A stretch of DNA of 64,000 bases from Natronorubrum daqingense (GCF_001971705.1 NZ_CP019327.1:2728001-2792000); one strand, 5' to 3'. Shown: positions 1 through 10,022, numbered from the stretch's first letter. Notes: generated by a model from the letters alone, not told the origin. Numbers and translations are program-made.

Positions 1-167
1 AACGATTTGGCGGGCAGTCGCCACGTTCGGATGGCCGGGTCGGAGTCTGTTTCGTCCCGAGTCTTCCCGTCGGTAGATTCGATGACGCAAGCGCTCGAAC
101 GCGACCGCTTTGGTGCGACCACTCGAGATGCGAGCGCGTAAAGTACCTCGACGCCCTGAACCTGATA
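1..167. other. Intergenic region upstream of uvrB
   Basis: No convincing gene is seen before the uvrB start. It presumably holds the uvrB promoter, but I could not pick a clear TATA element. Confidence 0.4.
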
Positions 168-2228
168 ATGAGTGACTCCGACTCTCGAGGCCCGCTTCAG
201 CCGGACCGACCCGACGTCGATCGTCCGTTCGAGGTCGACGCTCCCTTCGACCCGGCGGGAGACCAACCCGAAGCCATCGAGCAGTTGGCCGATGGATTCC
301 GGTCGGGCGTGGACAAGCAGACCCTCCTCGGCGTGACGGGATCGGGCAAGACCAACACCGTCTCCTGGACCATGGAGGAAGTCCAGAAGCCGACGCTGGT
401 CATCGCCCACAACAAGACGCTCGCCGCCCAGTTGTACGAGGAGTTTCGTGAGCTCTTCCCCACCAATGCCGTCGAGTACTTCGTCTCCTACTACGACTAC
501 TACCAGCCCGAGGCCTACGTCGAACAGAGCGACACCTACATCGACAAGGACGCCTCGGTCAACGACGAAATCGACCGCCTACGCCACTCCGCGACGCGCT
601 CGCTTCTGACCCGCGAGGACGTCATCGTCGTCGCCTCGGTGTCGGCCATCTACGGGCTGGGTGACCCGCGAAACTACATCGACATGTCGCTGCGACTCGA
701 GGTCGGCGAGGAGATCGGTCGCGACGAACTGCTCGCCCAGTTAGTCGATCTAAACTACGAGCGAAACGACGTGGACTTCACGCAGGGCACGTTCCGCGTC
801 CGGGGCGACACGATCGAGATCTACCCGATGTACGGCCGCTACGCCGTCCGCGTGGAGCTGTGGGGCGACGAAATCGATCGCATGGTCAAGGTCGACCCGC
901 TCGAGGGGACGACCCAGGGCGACCAACAGGCCGTCCTCGTCCACCCCGCGGAGCACTACTCGATTCCGCAGACGAAACTCGAGCGGGCCATGGACGAGAT
1001 TCGGGACGACCTAGATTCGCGCATTTCGTACTTCGAGCGACAGGGCGACCTCGTCGCGGCCCAGCGCATCGAGGAACGAACCTCCTTCGACCTCGAGATG
1101 ATGCAGGAGACGGGCTACTGTTCGGGCATCGAAAACTACTCCGTCTACCTCTCGGATCGAGAATCCGGCGAGGCCCCCTACACCCTGCTGGATTACTTCC
1201 CCGAGGACTTCCTGACCGTCGTCGACGAATCCCACGTCACCCTCCCGCAGGTTCGCGGGCAGTACGCCGGCGACAAGTCCCGGAAGGACTCGCTGGTCGA
1301 AAACGGCTTCCGACTCCCCACGGCCTACGACAACCGGCCGCTGACGTTCGAGGAGTTTCAGGAGAAGACCGACCAGACGCTCTACGTCTCGGCGACGCCC
1401 GGCGACTACGAGCGCGAGCACAGCGACCAGATCGTCGAGCAGATCGTCCGCCCCACGCACCTCGTCGACCCCGCGATCGAGGTCTCGCCGGCCAGCGGGC
1501 AGGTCGACGACCTCATGGATCGCATCGACGACCGAATCGAGCGCGACGAGCGAACCCTCGTCACCACGCTCACGAAGCGGATGGCCGAGGATCTGACCGA
1601 GTACCTCGAGGAAGCCGGTGTGAACGTCGCGTACATGCACGACGAGACCGACACGCTCGAGCGCCACGAGATCATCCGCTCGCTTCGACTCGGTGAGATC
1701 GACGTGCTCGTCGGAATCAATCTTCTGCGAGAGGGACTCGACATCCCCGAAGTTTCGCTGGTCGCAATTTTGGACGCCGACCAGGAGGGCTTCCTCCGCA
1801 GCGAGACGACGCTCGTCCAGACGATGGGGCGAGCGGCCCGAAACGTCAACGGCGAGGTCGTCCTCTACGCCGACGAGCCCTCGAACGCGATGGAGTCTGC
1901 CATCGAGGAGACCACACGTCGCCGTGAAATTCAGCGCGAGTACAACGAGGAACACGGCCTCGAGCCGACGACCATCGAGAAAGACGTCGGCGAGACCAAC
2001 CTGCCCGGCAGCAAGACCGACACCTCGAGCGTCTCCGGGAAGGACATCGCCGACGAGGACGAAGCCGAACGCTACATCGCCGAACTCGAGGATCGGATGG
2101 ACGAAGCCGCGAGCAACCTCGAGTTCGAACTCGCAGCCGACATCCGCGATCGAATCCGAGAAGTGCGCGAGGAGTTCGAACTCGCGGGCGACGACGAAGG
2201 TATCGCGCCGCCGACGGAGGAGTTCTAA
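168..2228 (+). CDS. uvrB: UvrABC excision nuclease subunit B
   Basis: UvrB is the DNA-damage verification helicase of nucleotide excision repair; it is loaded by UvrA and recruits UvrC. The 686-residue protein is full length for the family. It has a Walker A site GVTGSGKT at about residues 55-62, the aromatic beta-hairpin [10 protein letters not shown] near 108-117 that inserts into DNA, a VVDESH helicase motif, helicase motifs V/VI ([21 protein letters not shown]) and a C-terminal UVR domain (about 640-675) that contacts UvrC. uvrC lies 16 kb away on the other strand. Haloarchaea use the bacterial UvrABC system. The gene ends 45 bp from the convergent acetyltransferase gene. Confidence 0.98.
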   Translation: MSDSDSRGPLQPDRPDVDRPFEVDAPFDPAGDQPEAIEQLADGFRSGVDKQTLLGVTGSGKTNTVSWTMEEVQKPTLVIAHNKTLAAQLYEEFRELFPTNAVEYFVSYYDYYQPEAYVEQSDTYIDKDASVNDEIDRLRHSATRSLLTREDVIVVASVSAIYGLGDPRNYIDMSLRLEVGEEIGRDELLAQLVDLNYERNDVDFTQGTFRVRGDTIEIYPMYGRYAVRVELWGDEIDRMVKVDPLEGTTQGDQQAVLVHPAEHYSIPQTKLERAMDEIRDDLDSRISYFERQGDLVAAQRIEERTSFDLEMMQETGYCSGIENYSVYLSDRESGEAPYTLLDYFPEDFLTVVDESHVTLPQVRGQYAGDKSRKDSLVENGFRLPTAYDNRPLTFEEFQEKTDQTLYVSATPGDYEREHSDQIVEQIVRPTHLVDPAIEVSPASGQVDDLMDRIDDRIERDERTLVTTLTKRMAEDLTEYLEEAGVNVAYMHDETDTLERHEIIRSLRLGEIDVLVGINLLREGLDIPEVSLVAILDADQEGFLRSETTLVQTMGRAARNVNGEVVLYADEPSNAMESAIEETTRRREIQREYNEEHGLEPTTIEKDVGETNLPGSKTDTSSVSGKDIADEDEAERYIAELEDRMDEAASNLEFELAADIRDRIREVREEFELAGDDEGIAPPTEEF

Positions 2229-2273
2229 TCGCGACCCACGCTCGAGTCCGTTCGAGTGACGGGACGAGGAAGC

Positions 2274-2759
2274 TCACAACTCGAGCGTGTAGACGACCTC
2301 CTGGCGCTCTTCGCCGCCGATTTCGACCGTCCCCTCGCCGGTCCGCTCGAAGCCCTGTTTCTCGTAGAATCGCTGACCACCGTCGTTCGAGGCGAGGTCG
2401 ATCGCCTGCATTCGCTCCATGTTGAAATCCTCCAAGTCCGCCCGGAGTCGATCGTGGAGGGCCGTCCCGATGCCCTCGCCCTGGTGGTCGGGATGAACCG
2501 ACATTCTGAGGACGTCGCCTTCCGCCTCGCTGACGACGCCGTGCGTGAAGCCGACGACCCCCTCGTCGGCCGTCTCGGCGACGAGAAACGCCGTCCCCGG
2601 TTTCGAGAGGGCCTCCTCGAGTCGCTCGTCGCCGTACCAGTCGTCGACCGTCTCGTCGATCGTCTCCCCCTCGAGTTCGTCGTACGTCTCGTGCCAGGTT
2701 GCTCGAGCGACCGTTCTGATCGCCTCGTAGTCGTCGACAGTCGCTGGTCGGATCTCCAT
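2274..2759 (-). CDS. GNAT-family N-acetyltransferase (paralog 1)
   Basis: A single GNAT domain of 161 residues, expected to move an acetyl group from acetyl-CoA to an unknown amine. The acetyl-CoA pyrophosphate loop is visible as HPDHQGEGIGTALHD, followed by a C-terminal N-x-x-x-x-x-F-Y-E-K-x-G-F motif. The start is placed at the ATG giving MEIRPATVDDYE, because GNAT domains begin directly with such a strand and the 15 upstream residues do not look like protein. The next gene upstream is a close paralog, so the pair arose by tandem duplication. Substrate unknown. Confidence 0.9.
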   Translation of the reverse strand: MEIRPATVDDYEAIRTVARATWHETYDELEGETIDETVDDWYGDERLEEALSKPGTAFLVAETADEGVVGFTHGVVSEAEGDVLRMSVHPDHQGEGIGTALHDRLRADLEDFNMERMQAIDLASNDGGQRFYEKQGFERTGEGTVEIGGEERQEVVYTLEL

Positions 2760-2911
2760 ACGCTCACCGAGGACCGCGAGTGCCAAAGTGCTATCACCCA
2801 CCACAGTTGGGTATCACGCGACCATCGACGAAGCGCGACCAGCAGCGAACGCGTCCGACGACGAAGCGCAACCACTGCCGAAGTGCGACTGACGGCGAAT
2901 ATCGTCGAACG

Positions 2912-3388
2912 CTACAGGTCCCGAGAATAGACCGCTTCGTCGTAGAACTCGCCGTCGATTTCGACCTCGCCGGTGTCGGTCTGTTCGAACCCCTGACTCT
3001 CGTAGAACTGCCGACTGGTGTCGTTGAACGCGAAGTCGAACGCCCGAATCCGTTCGACGTCGTAGACCTCGAGTTGTTCGACGAGGCATTCGTGGAGGTC
3101 GGTTCCGACGCCGTCGCCCTGACGGCCGGGTTCGACGTACATTCGGAGGATGTCGGCAGTTTCGCCCTGTGCCACTGCGTGGGTAAAGCCGACGACCGAC
3201 CCGTCGATCTCGACGACGAGGACGACCGTTCCCGGTGCCCCGAGTGGCATCGAGTCGTCGGTGTACCACCTGTCGACGGTCCGGTCGATCAACTCGGCCT
3301 CGAGTTCGTCGTACGTATCGTGCCAAGTCGTTCGAGCGACCGCTTTGATGGCCGAAAAATCGGCAGCCTCCGCCGGACGGATTTTCAT
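2912..3388 (-). CDS. GNAT-family N-acetyltransferase (paralog 2)
   Basis: A 158-residue GNAT acetyltransferase that aligns along its whole length with the next gene downstream (shared signature TWHDTYDELE/TWHETYDELE). The acetyl-CoA loop reads EPGRQGDGVGTDLHE and the C-terminal part reads DTSRQFYESQGFEQT. It begins MKIRPAEAADFS. About 150 bp separate the two paralogs, so each may have its own promoter. Substrate unknown. Confidence 0.9.
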   Translation of the reverse strand: MKIRPAEAADFSAIKAVARTTWHDTYDELEAELIDRTVDRWYTDDSMPLGAPGTVVLVVEIDGSVVGFTHAVAQGETADILRMYVEPGRQGDGVGTDLHECLVEQLEVYDVERIRAFDFAFNDTSRQFYESQGFEQTDTGEVEIDGEFYDEAVYSRDL

Positions 3389-3527
3389 ACGTGTACGTGG
3401 AGGGGGATACCATAAAGTGACTTCGATACGTTACCAGTTGGCATGCACCGATGGCGAGATCGGCTAAGCGGTCTGTATCGTGGCTCGCAGCCGCTTCAGA
3501 CGATTCGAAACGTCGAACGCGGTCGTC

Positions 3528-3824
3528 TCACCCCTCGACGTCGAACCCGCGCTCGCGAAGCAACGACGGAACGCGGTTGCGGTGGTCTCCCTGCAGTTCG
3601 ATTCGCCCGTCGCTGACCGTGCCACCAGTCCCCAACGAGCGCTTGAGTTCCGACGCCGTCGACTGGAGATCGGCGGTCTCGAGGTCGAATCCCTCGACGA
3701 TCGTCACCGGTTTGTCGTATCGTCGACGCTCCATTCGAATCGAGAGTTGCTGCTGTGACGTCTCGAGATCGCCCTGACTGTCGAGTTCGTCGAGTAAATC
3801 CTCGAGTTCGTCGTCGCTTGCCAT
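3528..3824 (-). CDS. SUI1/aIF1-like translation factor
   Basis: A 98-residue protein of the SUI1/eIF1/YciH family, which binds the small ribosomal subunit and helps select the start codon or, in the YciH branch, inhibits initiation under stress. The core KPVTIVEGFD, then a basic and Gly-rich turn (LKRSLGTGGTV), then IELQGDHRNRVPSLLRERGF matches the SUI1 fold. The N-terminus is short and acidic (MASDDELEDLLDELDSQGD). The ATG at 3824 is the only sensible start. It is monocistronic, with a 700 bp gap on its upstream side. Confidence 0.9.
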   Translation of the reverse strand: MASDDELEDLLDELDSQGDLETSQQQLSIRMERRRYDKPVTIVEGFDLETADLQSTASELKRSLGTGGTVSDGRIELQGDHRNRVPSLLRERGFDVEG

Positions 3825-4443
3825 ATATTGGCATGGCAGCGGACGAGGTTAGCCCTGACCTTGCGCTTGCAATGGATCGGTCGAAGCGATACTATCTATG
3901 CGGCATACATGATTATCTCCCGTCACTTTCGCTGTTGTGTGCCCGTGTACAGACGCTGAAATGCATCGTGTCGGTGTGTCGGCGTGTCGACGTGTCGACG
4001 CTTCGGCGGTCGTTCGCGGTCGACGCATACTCGAGAAGCGTACGTATCCGAAATCGCTACGCACCAGGGGGTAATATCCTATTGAGGGCGGACTGTCGGT
4101 GTCGTGGGTCGACGAATCAGTGAGAGGCGGCGAAATAGCAACGCCACTGAGAGAACGAACGGGTTCACCCGTCAATACGACTCAAAGAGCGATATCAGTC
4201 GGCACACGAGCCTGTACGGGCTGTCCGCAGTCTGGTCAAATCTGAATTCGGTCGTCGATGCCGACGAGCCAGATAGTGTGGGAGAGTAATTGTCACTACC
4301 CCTACGTTATCGGACATACATAATATATTCAATAGATTGTCCCGAGGAACTGGTGGTGTGTCCCCTGCTGTGGCCGGTATCGATCCGTGCTCAGTGTTCC
4401 CGGCTCACGTACATTGATATACCTCCGTTCATTGGTGGCTCAT
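3825..4443. other. Intergenic region without a supported gene
   Basis: About 620 bp between the divergent aIF1-like and uspA genes. Open frames here have poor start context and composition unlike haloarchaeal proteins. A short run of degenerate GTGTCGRC units lies near 3968-4001. The right end carries the uspA promoter. Confidence 0.4.
4414..4423 (+). promoter_or_regulatory. Candidate TATA box of uspA
   Basis: TTGATATACC lies about 21-30 nt before the uspA ATG, the spacing expected for an archaeal TATA box that gives a leaderless or nearly leaderless transcript. Inferred by position only. Confidence 0.4.
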
Positions 4444-4884
4444 ATGTACCGCGTACTTGCGCCGATCGATTCGGACGAACCGCGCACGCGTGCCCAGATC
4501 GAAGCCATTCGCGACCTGCCGGAGGCAGCCGAATCGGTCCGCGTCGATCTGTTGCACGTCCACGAAGAGATCGACGCCCCGGGCGACGAAGCCGGAACGA
4601 GTTACATCCGCGAACTCAACGAGCGGATCGAAGATCTTCAGGGAACCCCGGATACGGTCGGAATCGCCGTCGAAGAACTCGAGAACGCCGGAATCGAAGC
4701 GGAGATTCACGACATCACCGGCGAACCGGTCAGTGCGATTCTCGAGGTCGCCGAGGAGTTCGACGTCGATGCGATCGTCGTCGGAACGCGAAGCCAAACG
4801 CCAGTCGGAAAAGTGGTGTTCGGCAGCGTCGCACAGGGAGTAATCATCGATAGCGACCGTCCGGTACTGGTCGCCACCCCGTGA
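4444..4884 (+). CDS. Universal stress protein, UspA family
   Basis: A single Usp domain of 146 residues (Rossmann-like alpha/beta fold, usually dimeric, often ATP-binding). It begins MYRVLAPIDSDEPRTRAQIE. The C-terminal block GTRSQTPVGKVVFGSVAQG resembles the nucleotide-binding G-2x-G-9x-G(S/T) motif, with the first glycine pair altered, and is followed by the terminal strand RPVLVATP. The start at 4444 is preferred over the upstream ATG at 4387 because the Usp fold begins at once and a TATA-like element fits this start. It precedes the transporter block, and small Usp proteins are often found beside secondary transporters in haloarchaea. Confidence 0.92.
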   Translation: MYRVLAPIDSDEPRTRAQIEAIRDLPEAAESVRVDLLHVHEEIDAPGDEAGTSYIRELNERIEDLQGTPDTVGIAVEELENAGIEAEIHDITGEPVSAILEVAEEFDVDAIVVGTRSQTPVGKVVFGSVAQGVIIDSDRPVLVATP

Positions 4885-5331
4885 CCTGCGAGTGACAGGT
4901 GCAGGTGCGATTCCGAATAGCCACGCACCACGCGCGCACCGATACACGCTCGGCGTCGGTCGTCGCCAAACGATAGAACCGGACGTGTACCGGTGGAACT
5001 ACCGTGGCCGTCTCGAGAGTCATCGACATCGATACCGACGTCGACGCCTCGCCGTCAGCGAAGCGGGCGGAGAACAGGTGGGATACACACGAATGAGTGC
5101 AGAATACGAACGAGACAGTCCATGGAATACGAACGAGACAGTCTGAGTCGCAGGTCGGAGCGGCCGACACTCGAGACGACGAGCGGCCGAACTCCACGAC
5201 GACGAGGAGAGATGGACACATGATCGACGGAGACGACGACACGACGGGTGAATCGACTCGAGACGACGACCGTCTCGAGCGCGACTATCGAACGCGCAGG
5301 CTCGGGCCTCGAGTGAGGGGGTGATTCCTCG
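4885..5331. other. Intergenic region with a 19-bp direct repeat
   Basis: About 450 bp between uspA and the MFS gene. It contains two identical 19-bp copies beginning GAATACGAACG, at 5102-5120 and 5125-5143. A short open frame at 5220-5324 (34 codons, Asp/Arg-rich) ends 7 bp before the MFS start, but nothing supports it as a gene. Confidence 0.45.
5102..5143. repeat. Two 19-bp direct repeats
   Basis: Copies at 5102-5120 and 5125-5143 are identical and separated by 4 bp, giving a 23-bp period (about two helical turns). They sit about 190 bp before the MFS start codon. They could be a regulator binding site or a small tandem duplication. Confidence 0.7.
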
Positions 5332-6525
5332 ATGACAACTGCCATCCAATCGGCTCACGGCCGCAGTTGGCAGGCCAATACGTTGTTGATCTTGCTCTGG
5401 CAGGTCTCTGCGAGCATCTGCTTTTATGCGGTGTACGCGGTCACGCCCTTCGTACGTGACGAGTTCGGCCTCTCCGCGACGCTCATCGGCGTGATGGTGA
5501 CGGCGATGATGCTCGGCTACACGCTGTTTCTCGTGCCGGCGGGGGCGATTATCGACACCTACGGCGAGGGACGAACGCTCGTCGTCGGCCTCCTTGGGCT
5601 TGCCGGCGGCGCGGTCGGAATCACCGCTGCGCCGACGTACGCGACGGTCCTCGGCACGGTGTTCGTTATCGGTGGATTCTACGCGACGGCGATTCCCGGG
5701 ACGAACAAGGCCGTCTTCAACGTGATTCCCGACGACCGCCTCAACACGTCGATGGGGATCAAACAGGTCGGCGTCACGGCGGGGAGTGGCATCAGTTCGA
5801 TCGTTATCCCGTGGTTCGGCGCGACGCGATTCGGCTGGGAAGTCGGATTTCTGCTGACGGGGATCCTCGCGGTCGTCGTCACCGGCGTGTTCCGACTCAT
5901 GTACGGAGCGGGGGGAGCCGGCAGTGACGCGAGCGCCCTCGATATTCGCGGCCACTTCGCGAAACCGGAGTACGCACTGCTCACCGCCGCCGGGTTCTTC
6001 CTCGGCGCGGGGCTCTTCACGACGACCGGATACACGATCCTCTTCGTCGAGGAGGCGATCGGCGCGAGCGTCGTCTTCGCCGGGATTACGCTGGCCGTCG
6101 CCCAGGGATCTGGCAGCGTCGGTCGGATCGCGTTCGGGTGGCTCGCGGACAAACTCGCCGCACCGCTCGCGGTTTCGACGCTCCGTATTCTGCTCTTTCA
6201 GGCGGCCGGCGCGAGCGTCTTGTTCTTCCTCGCGACGCAAGTCCAGACGAACCTGACCTCACTCGTCTACTTCGTCTTCCTCGGGTTCTTCGTCCTCGGA
6301 TTCACGGGAATTTACTATTCCTGTATCGGTTCGATGGTCGACCCCGACGAAATCGGGAGCGCCACTGCGGGGGGACAACTCGCCCTCAACGGCGGGGCAT
6401 TACTCGCACCGCCAGTATTCGGATTTCTCGTCGACACGTCCGGATACGACACGGCGTGGGCGATGCTCGGCGTGAGTACGACGGTCGCGCTCGCGCTCTT
6501 GGTTCTCGCTCGCCGCAAACTCTAA
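5332..6525 (+). CDS. MFS transporter
   Basis: A 397-residue major facilitator with about 12 predicted membrane helices. The family signature between helices 2 and 3 is visible as PAGAIIDTYGEGRTLVVG, and its repeat in the second half as AFGWLADKLAAP. Helix 5 has a Gly-rich stretch (MGIKQVGVTAGSGISSI). The best guess is an anion or organic-acid carrier of the oxalate/nitrate-porter type; the substrate is not readable from sequence. It stands before the TAXI-TRAP genes in the same direction, with a 212-bp gap, so it may be transcribed separately. Confidence 0.9.
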   Translation: MTTAIQSAHGRSWQANTLLILLWQVSASICFYAVYAVTPFVRDEFGLSATLIGVMVTAMMLGYTLFLVPAGAIIDTYGEGRTLVVGLLGLAGGAVGITAAPTYATVLGTVFVIGGFYATAIPGTNKAVFNVIPDDRLNTSMGIKQVGVTAGSGISSIVIPWFGATRFGWEVGFLLTGILAVVVTGVFRLMYGAGGAGSDASALDIRGHFAKPEYALLTAAGFFLGAGLFTTTGYTILFVEEAIGASVVFAGITLAVAQGSGSVGRIAFGWLADKLAAPLAVSTLRILLFQAAGASVLFFLATQVQTNLTSLVYFVFLGFFVLGFTGIYYSCIGSMVDPDEIGSATAGGQLALNGGALLAPPVFGFLVDTSGYDTAWAMLGVSTTVALALLVLARRKL

Positions 6526-6667
6526 TGAAGTCGTGAAAATCATACGCACTGATCCGAATATAAAGGCAGTAATCCGTGATAGAAATTGTCGTCGTATATC
6601 GATCGTGAAAAAATCCATCAGACGGCCACCATGTTGCGTTAGCCGCCTCTATGGATCCATTACGAAC

Positions 6668-6680
6668 GATAATGATTATC
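6668..6680. promoter_or_regulatory. 13-bp palindrome upstream of the TAXI gene
   Basis: GATAATGATTATC is a perfect 6+1+6 inverted repeat about 60-70 bp before the TAXI start codon. It resembles half of a bacterial Fur box. The protein that binds it is unknown. A TATA-like TTAAGTA lies further down, at about 6707-6713. Confidence 0.4.
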
Positions 6681-6738
6681 ATAGACTATCGCCATAGTAG
6701 AAAGGGTTAAGTATTGGCCTTCGTAAGCATGGGCTTGT

Positions 6739-7782
6739 ATGCCAAGGGATGACAATGTTTCACGGCGAACCGTCTTGAAAGCTACTGCTGCAACAGGCGC
6801 AGTCGGACTCGCCGGCTGTCTCGGTGGGGGGGCAGATCACTCGATCGCGATTGCGGGGACTTCGAGTGGAAGTGCAACGCAGGCGGCCGGACAGGCGCTC
6901 TCGCTCGTGGCGAACGACAGCGACGTCGTCGACGTCGACGTGCAGGTTACCTCAGGGTGGACGGCAAACCTCACCGAGTTCGACGACGGCGAGTTCAGCA
7001 CCATCGGCGTAGACAACAACTCGCTCGCAGCGGCACTCAACGACGAAGATCCGTTCGACGAGGACCCCGTCGACGACATGCCGATGCAGGGGTTCCTCTT
7101 CGACAGCCTCGAGATGCACTGGGTCGCGATGGACGGGTCGGGGATCGAGTCGACCGCCGACCTCCGCGACGGCGGCTACACCATCTACCCGATCGAACCA
7201 GGATTCGGTACGCGACTGATCACTGAAGAACTGCTCCGAGACGACGGTATCTGGGACGCAAACGATATCAACAACGAGGATACCGACGACATTCCGGGCG
7301 TCGTCGAGGAGGGAACCGTCGACGCCCTCGTCCTCTACGGATCGAACCGCGTCGAACTCGCCGGTTGGTCCGCAGAGGTCGACGTTCGCAGTGACGGCCA
7401 ACTGTACGCTGTCGATGTCGACGACGAGTTCGAAGAAACGCTCGAGGCGAACGACGGTGTTCGCGTCGAAACCCACGAACCGTACGGCTACGAGCAGGAC
7501 CTCGAGACCGACGAGGTTACGAGTTGGGTCCTCGACGGTCAGTGGGCGTTCGGACCGGACGTGCACCCGGACGCAGTCTACGAGCTGTGTCGACTCGCCC
7601 ACGAAGAACACGACGAGATGCGCGATTCTGACCCGACGACACTCGATTACGACGACGTGGAAGTGATGACCGAAGCAGTCCTGCCAGAGATCGACATTCA
7701 CCCAGGAGCCGCCGAGTTCTTCCAGGAGCACGACGTCTGGGACGACGAGTGGAGCGAGGGCGAAGCTGACACTGACGACTAA
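6739..7782 (+). CDS. TAXI-family TRAP transporter solute-binding lipoprotein
   Basis: A 347-residue extracytoplasmic solute-binding protein for the TRAP permease that follows. The N-terminus carries a twin-arginine signal (SRRTVLKATAATGAVGLAGC) whose Cys is the lipid-anchor site, as usual in haloarchaeal lipoproteins. The mature part starts with the TAXI-type strand SIAIAGTSSGSATQAAGQALS and ends in an Asp/Glu-rich tail. TAXI proteins usually bind dicarboxylates, glutamate or related anions, but the ligand cannot be read here. The only in-frame start that includes the signal peptide is 6739. The permease starts 77 bp downstream, so the two are probably co-transcribed. Confidence 0.9.
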   Translation: MPRDDNVSRRTVLKATAATGAVGLAGCLGGGADHSIAIAGTSSGSATQAAGQALSLVANDSDVVDVDVQVTSGWTANLTEFDDGEFSTIGVDNNSLAAALNDEDPFDEDPVDDMPMQGFLFDSLEMHWVAMDGSGIESTADLRDGGYTIYPIEPGFGTRLITEELLRDDGIWDANDINNEDTDDIPGVVEEGTVDALVLYGSNRVELAGWSAEVDVRSDGQLYAVDVDDEFEETLEANDGVRVETHEPYGYEQDLETDEVTSWVLDGQWAFGPDVHPDAVYELCRLAHEEHDEMRDSDPTTLDYDDVEVMTEAVLPEIDIHPGAAEFFQEHDVWDDEWSEGEADTDD

Positions 7783-7859
7783 CTTGAGGGCACCACCGAA
7801 TTGGTCCTCACTGCAACTTTCGTGCTACCAATATACGACGATATCTGGATTAAATAACT

Positions 7860-10022
7860 ATGGCAGAACAACCACCGGCTGATGACACAGAAGACGCGGC
7901 AGATATCGATATCGATGGGAAAGGCATCGATATCGACGACGAGGTGACTGATCGCCCGATCGGAACGGAGATTAGTAACCGTCTCTCGTGGGACCGTTTG
8001 CAATCAAAAATGACGTTGTGGAGCTTTTTGGCGCTCCTGTCCGTTCCGTTCTGGTTGTACGTCATGTGGATGGCGTACCTGCAGTCGGCGATTATCGGGA
8101 CGGCACCGTCTCGAGCCCAGTTCGGTGCCGGGTTCCTCGGCGGAGTCATCGTGTTGTACGCGCTCTACGAGATGATCCAACGCGTCGGTGGTGGGAAACG
8201 ACACTACCGCAAGGACGTGAAAGAACTGGTTTCGAAAGAAAACCGGCTCGATACGTCGTTACTCCTCATCTCGGTCGCTCTCATGGCGCCGACAGTCGTG
8301 TACATTTACATAAACGCCCTCGACCTCGCCGGGCGGGGTGGGGCGTCGACGCCGGAGGAGGTGATGGCACTGTCGTTCACGCTCGTGATGATCTACATCA
8401 CGTGGCGGGCGTTCGGACTGACGTTCCTCGCAGTCTTGTTGGCAGGGATAGCCTACGGCCTGTTCGGGTCCGTGGTTCCCGGGACGCTCAGCCACACCGG
8501 AATCTCGCCGGAGCGAACGCTCCGAATTCTGGTCATCAGCATGGACGGCTTCTTCGGCTTCCTGACGCAGTTAACGGCGGCCTGGATCGCCCTGTTCTTG
8601 CTCTACGCCGGGTTGTTGAAGTCCTACGGGGCGTTCGAACTCATCTTGCGCGTTGCGACTCGATCCGCGAAGTACATCGACTCCGGCGTCGCACAGACGG
8701 CGGTCATCGCGAGCGCGGTCATCGGGTCCGTTAACGGGAGTCAGACGGCGAACGCCGGCATGACCGGTTCGTTCACGATTCCGATGATGAAAAAGAGCGG
8801 CGTCAAGCCGGCTACCGCCGGCGGGATCGAATCCGTCGCATCCACGTCGGGCCAGGTTCTTCCGCCCGTCATGGGCGCCGGCGCATTCGTCATGGCCCAA
8901 CTCATTACGGGCGCATCGTACCTCGACGTCATCGTCGCCGGCCTGATTCCGGCGGCGATCCTCATGATTACGGTCTTCGTCGCGGTCCACTACGCTGCCG
9001 GACCGCAGATCGAAGATCCGGATATGGACGAACTCTACGACCAATCACTCACCACGGGCGAAATGGTCCTCGAGGGGATCAAGTTCGGTGTCCCGATCGT
9101 GATTCTCGTCTACCTGCTCGGTGTCGTCGGCTGGACCGTCGGAACGTCGGCGTTCTGGACGGTCATCACGATGATCACACTCGGGATGGCGATTCCGACG
9201 GCGAAGCGGGCGTACGAAACGACCGACGTTCGGGAAACGTTCTGGGCGTTCGTCCACACTGGCGGCCAGACGATCAACGGGTTCCGCGAAGGCGTCATCG
9301 TCCTCGCACCCGTCGCGATCATCCTGGCGTCCATCAACGGTGTCGTCGACATTTTCGAAGCGACCGGCGTTCCAGGATCGATCGCACTCGCGCTCATGGA
9401 CCTCTCTGGTGGCGTACTGCTGATCGCGGCCATCCTGGCGATGATCATCTGTATCATCCTCGGACTCGGGATGCCGACGACGGCCGCGTACACGATCGTG
9501 GCAATGCTCGTCGCGCCGACGCTGGTCGAACAGTTCATGCTCCCCGAGTTCTCCGGGCACTTCTTCGTCTTCTACGCCGCAATCCTGGCGGGGCTCACAC
9601 CGCCAATTGCGACCTGTGTGGCAGTCGCTACGGGGATCGCCGGATCGAACTTCTGGCGAACGTGTTTCGAGGGCGTGAAAATCTCCGCCCCGCTGTTCGT
9701 CCTGCCGTTCTCGTTCATCTACCACCCCGACATCGTCGACCACGGCGGTGACGTGTCGGCAACGGTGTTGATGACGAGTGCGATCATCCTCTTCGGCGGA
9801 TTGCTCATCATCCACGGACTGAACTACCGATTCGACCGCTCGAGAGTGACCGCCTACGGCCTCCGAGCCGTCTTCTTCGGTCTCGGTGTCACGGCAATGG
9901 TCTACCCCGAGACGACCGTGCAACTCGGTGCACTCGGCGTCGGAACCGCCCTCTACCTGACGCAAGCGGCCGTCGGTGAATCGAGTCCGCTCGACAAACT
10001 CCGCGGTTCGCAATCGAACTGA
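7860..10022 (+). CDS. TRAP transporter fused permease (4TM/12TM, DctQM-like)
   Basis: A 720-residue membrane protein of the fused small-plus-large TRAP permease family that works with TAXI binding proteins in ion-driven uptake. A hydrophilic acidic N-terminus of about 50 residues precedes about 4 helices and then the large DctM-like part. Conserved blocks are GSVNGSQTANAGMTGSF, GGIESVASTSGQVLPPVMGA, and in the second half GLGMPTTAAYTIVAMLVAP. The length fits the family. It is directly downstream of its binding protein. The C-terminus has extra helices beyond the core. Confidence 0.93.
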   Translation: MAEQPPADDTEDAADIDIDGKGIDIDDEVTDRPIGTEISNRLSWDRLQSKMTLWSFLALLSVPFWLYVMWMAYLQSAIIGTAPSRAQFGAGFLGGVIVLYALYEMIQRVGGGKRHYRKDVKELVSKENRLDTSLLLISVALMAPTVVYIYINALDLAGRGGASTPEEVMALSFTLVMIYITWRAFGLTFLAVLLAGIAYGLFGSVVPGTLSHTGISPERTLRILVISMDGFFGFLTQLTAAWIALFLLYAGLLKSYGAFELILRVATRSAKYIDSGVAQTAVIASAVIGSVNGSQTANAGMTGSFTIPMMKKSGVKPATAGGIESVASTSGQVLPPVMGAGAFVMAQLITGASYLDVIVAGLIPAAILMITVFVAVHYAAGPQIEDPDMDELYDQSLTTGEMVLEGIKFGVPIVILVYLLGVVGWTVGTSAFWTVITMITLGMAIPTAKRAYETTDVRETFWAFVHTGGQTINGFREGVIVLAPVAIILASINGVVDIFEATGVPGSIALALMDLSGGVLLIAAILAMIICIILGLGMPTTAAYTIVAMLVAPTLVEQFMLPEFSGHFFVFYAAILAGLTPPIATCVAVATGIAGSNFWRTCFEGVKISAPLFVLPFSFIYHPDIVDHGGDVSATVLMTSAIILFGGLLIIHGLNYRFDRSRVTAYGLRAVFFGLGVTAMVYPETTVQLGALGVGTALYLTQAAVGESSPLDKLRGSQSN

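Noticed and set aside
860..1696. 278-codon frame inside uvrB
   Set aside because: Shifted reading of uvrB; Arg/Pro-rich, as expected for off-frame reading of GC-rich DNA.
5220..5324. 34-codon frame just before the MFS gene
   Set aside because: Low complexity, no promoter or ribosome site, and no recognisable family.
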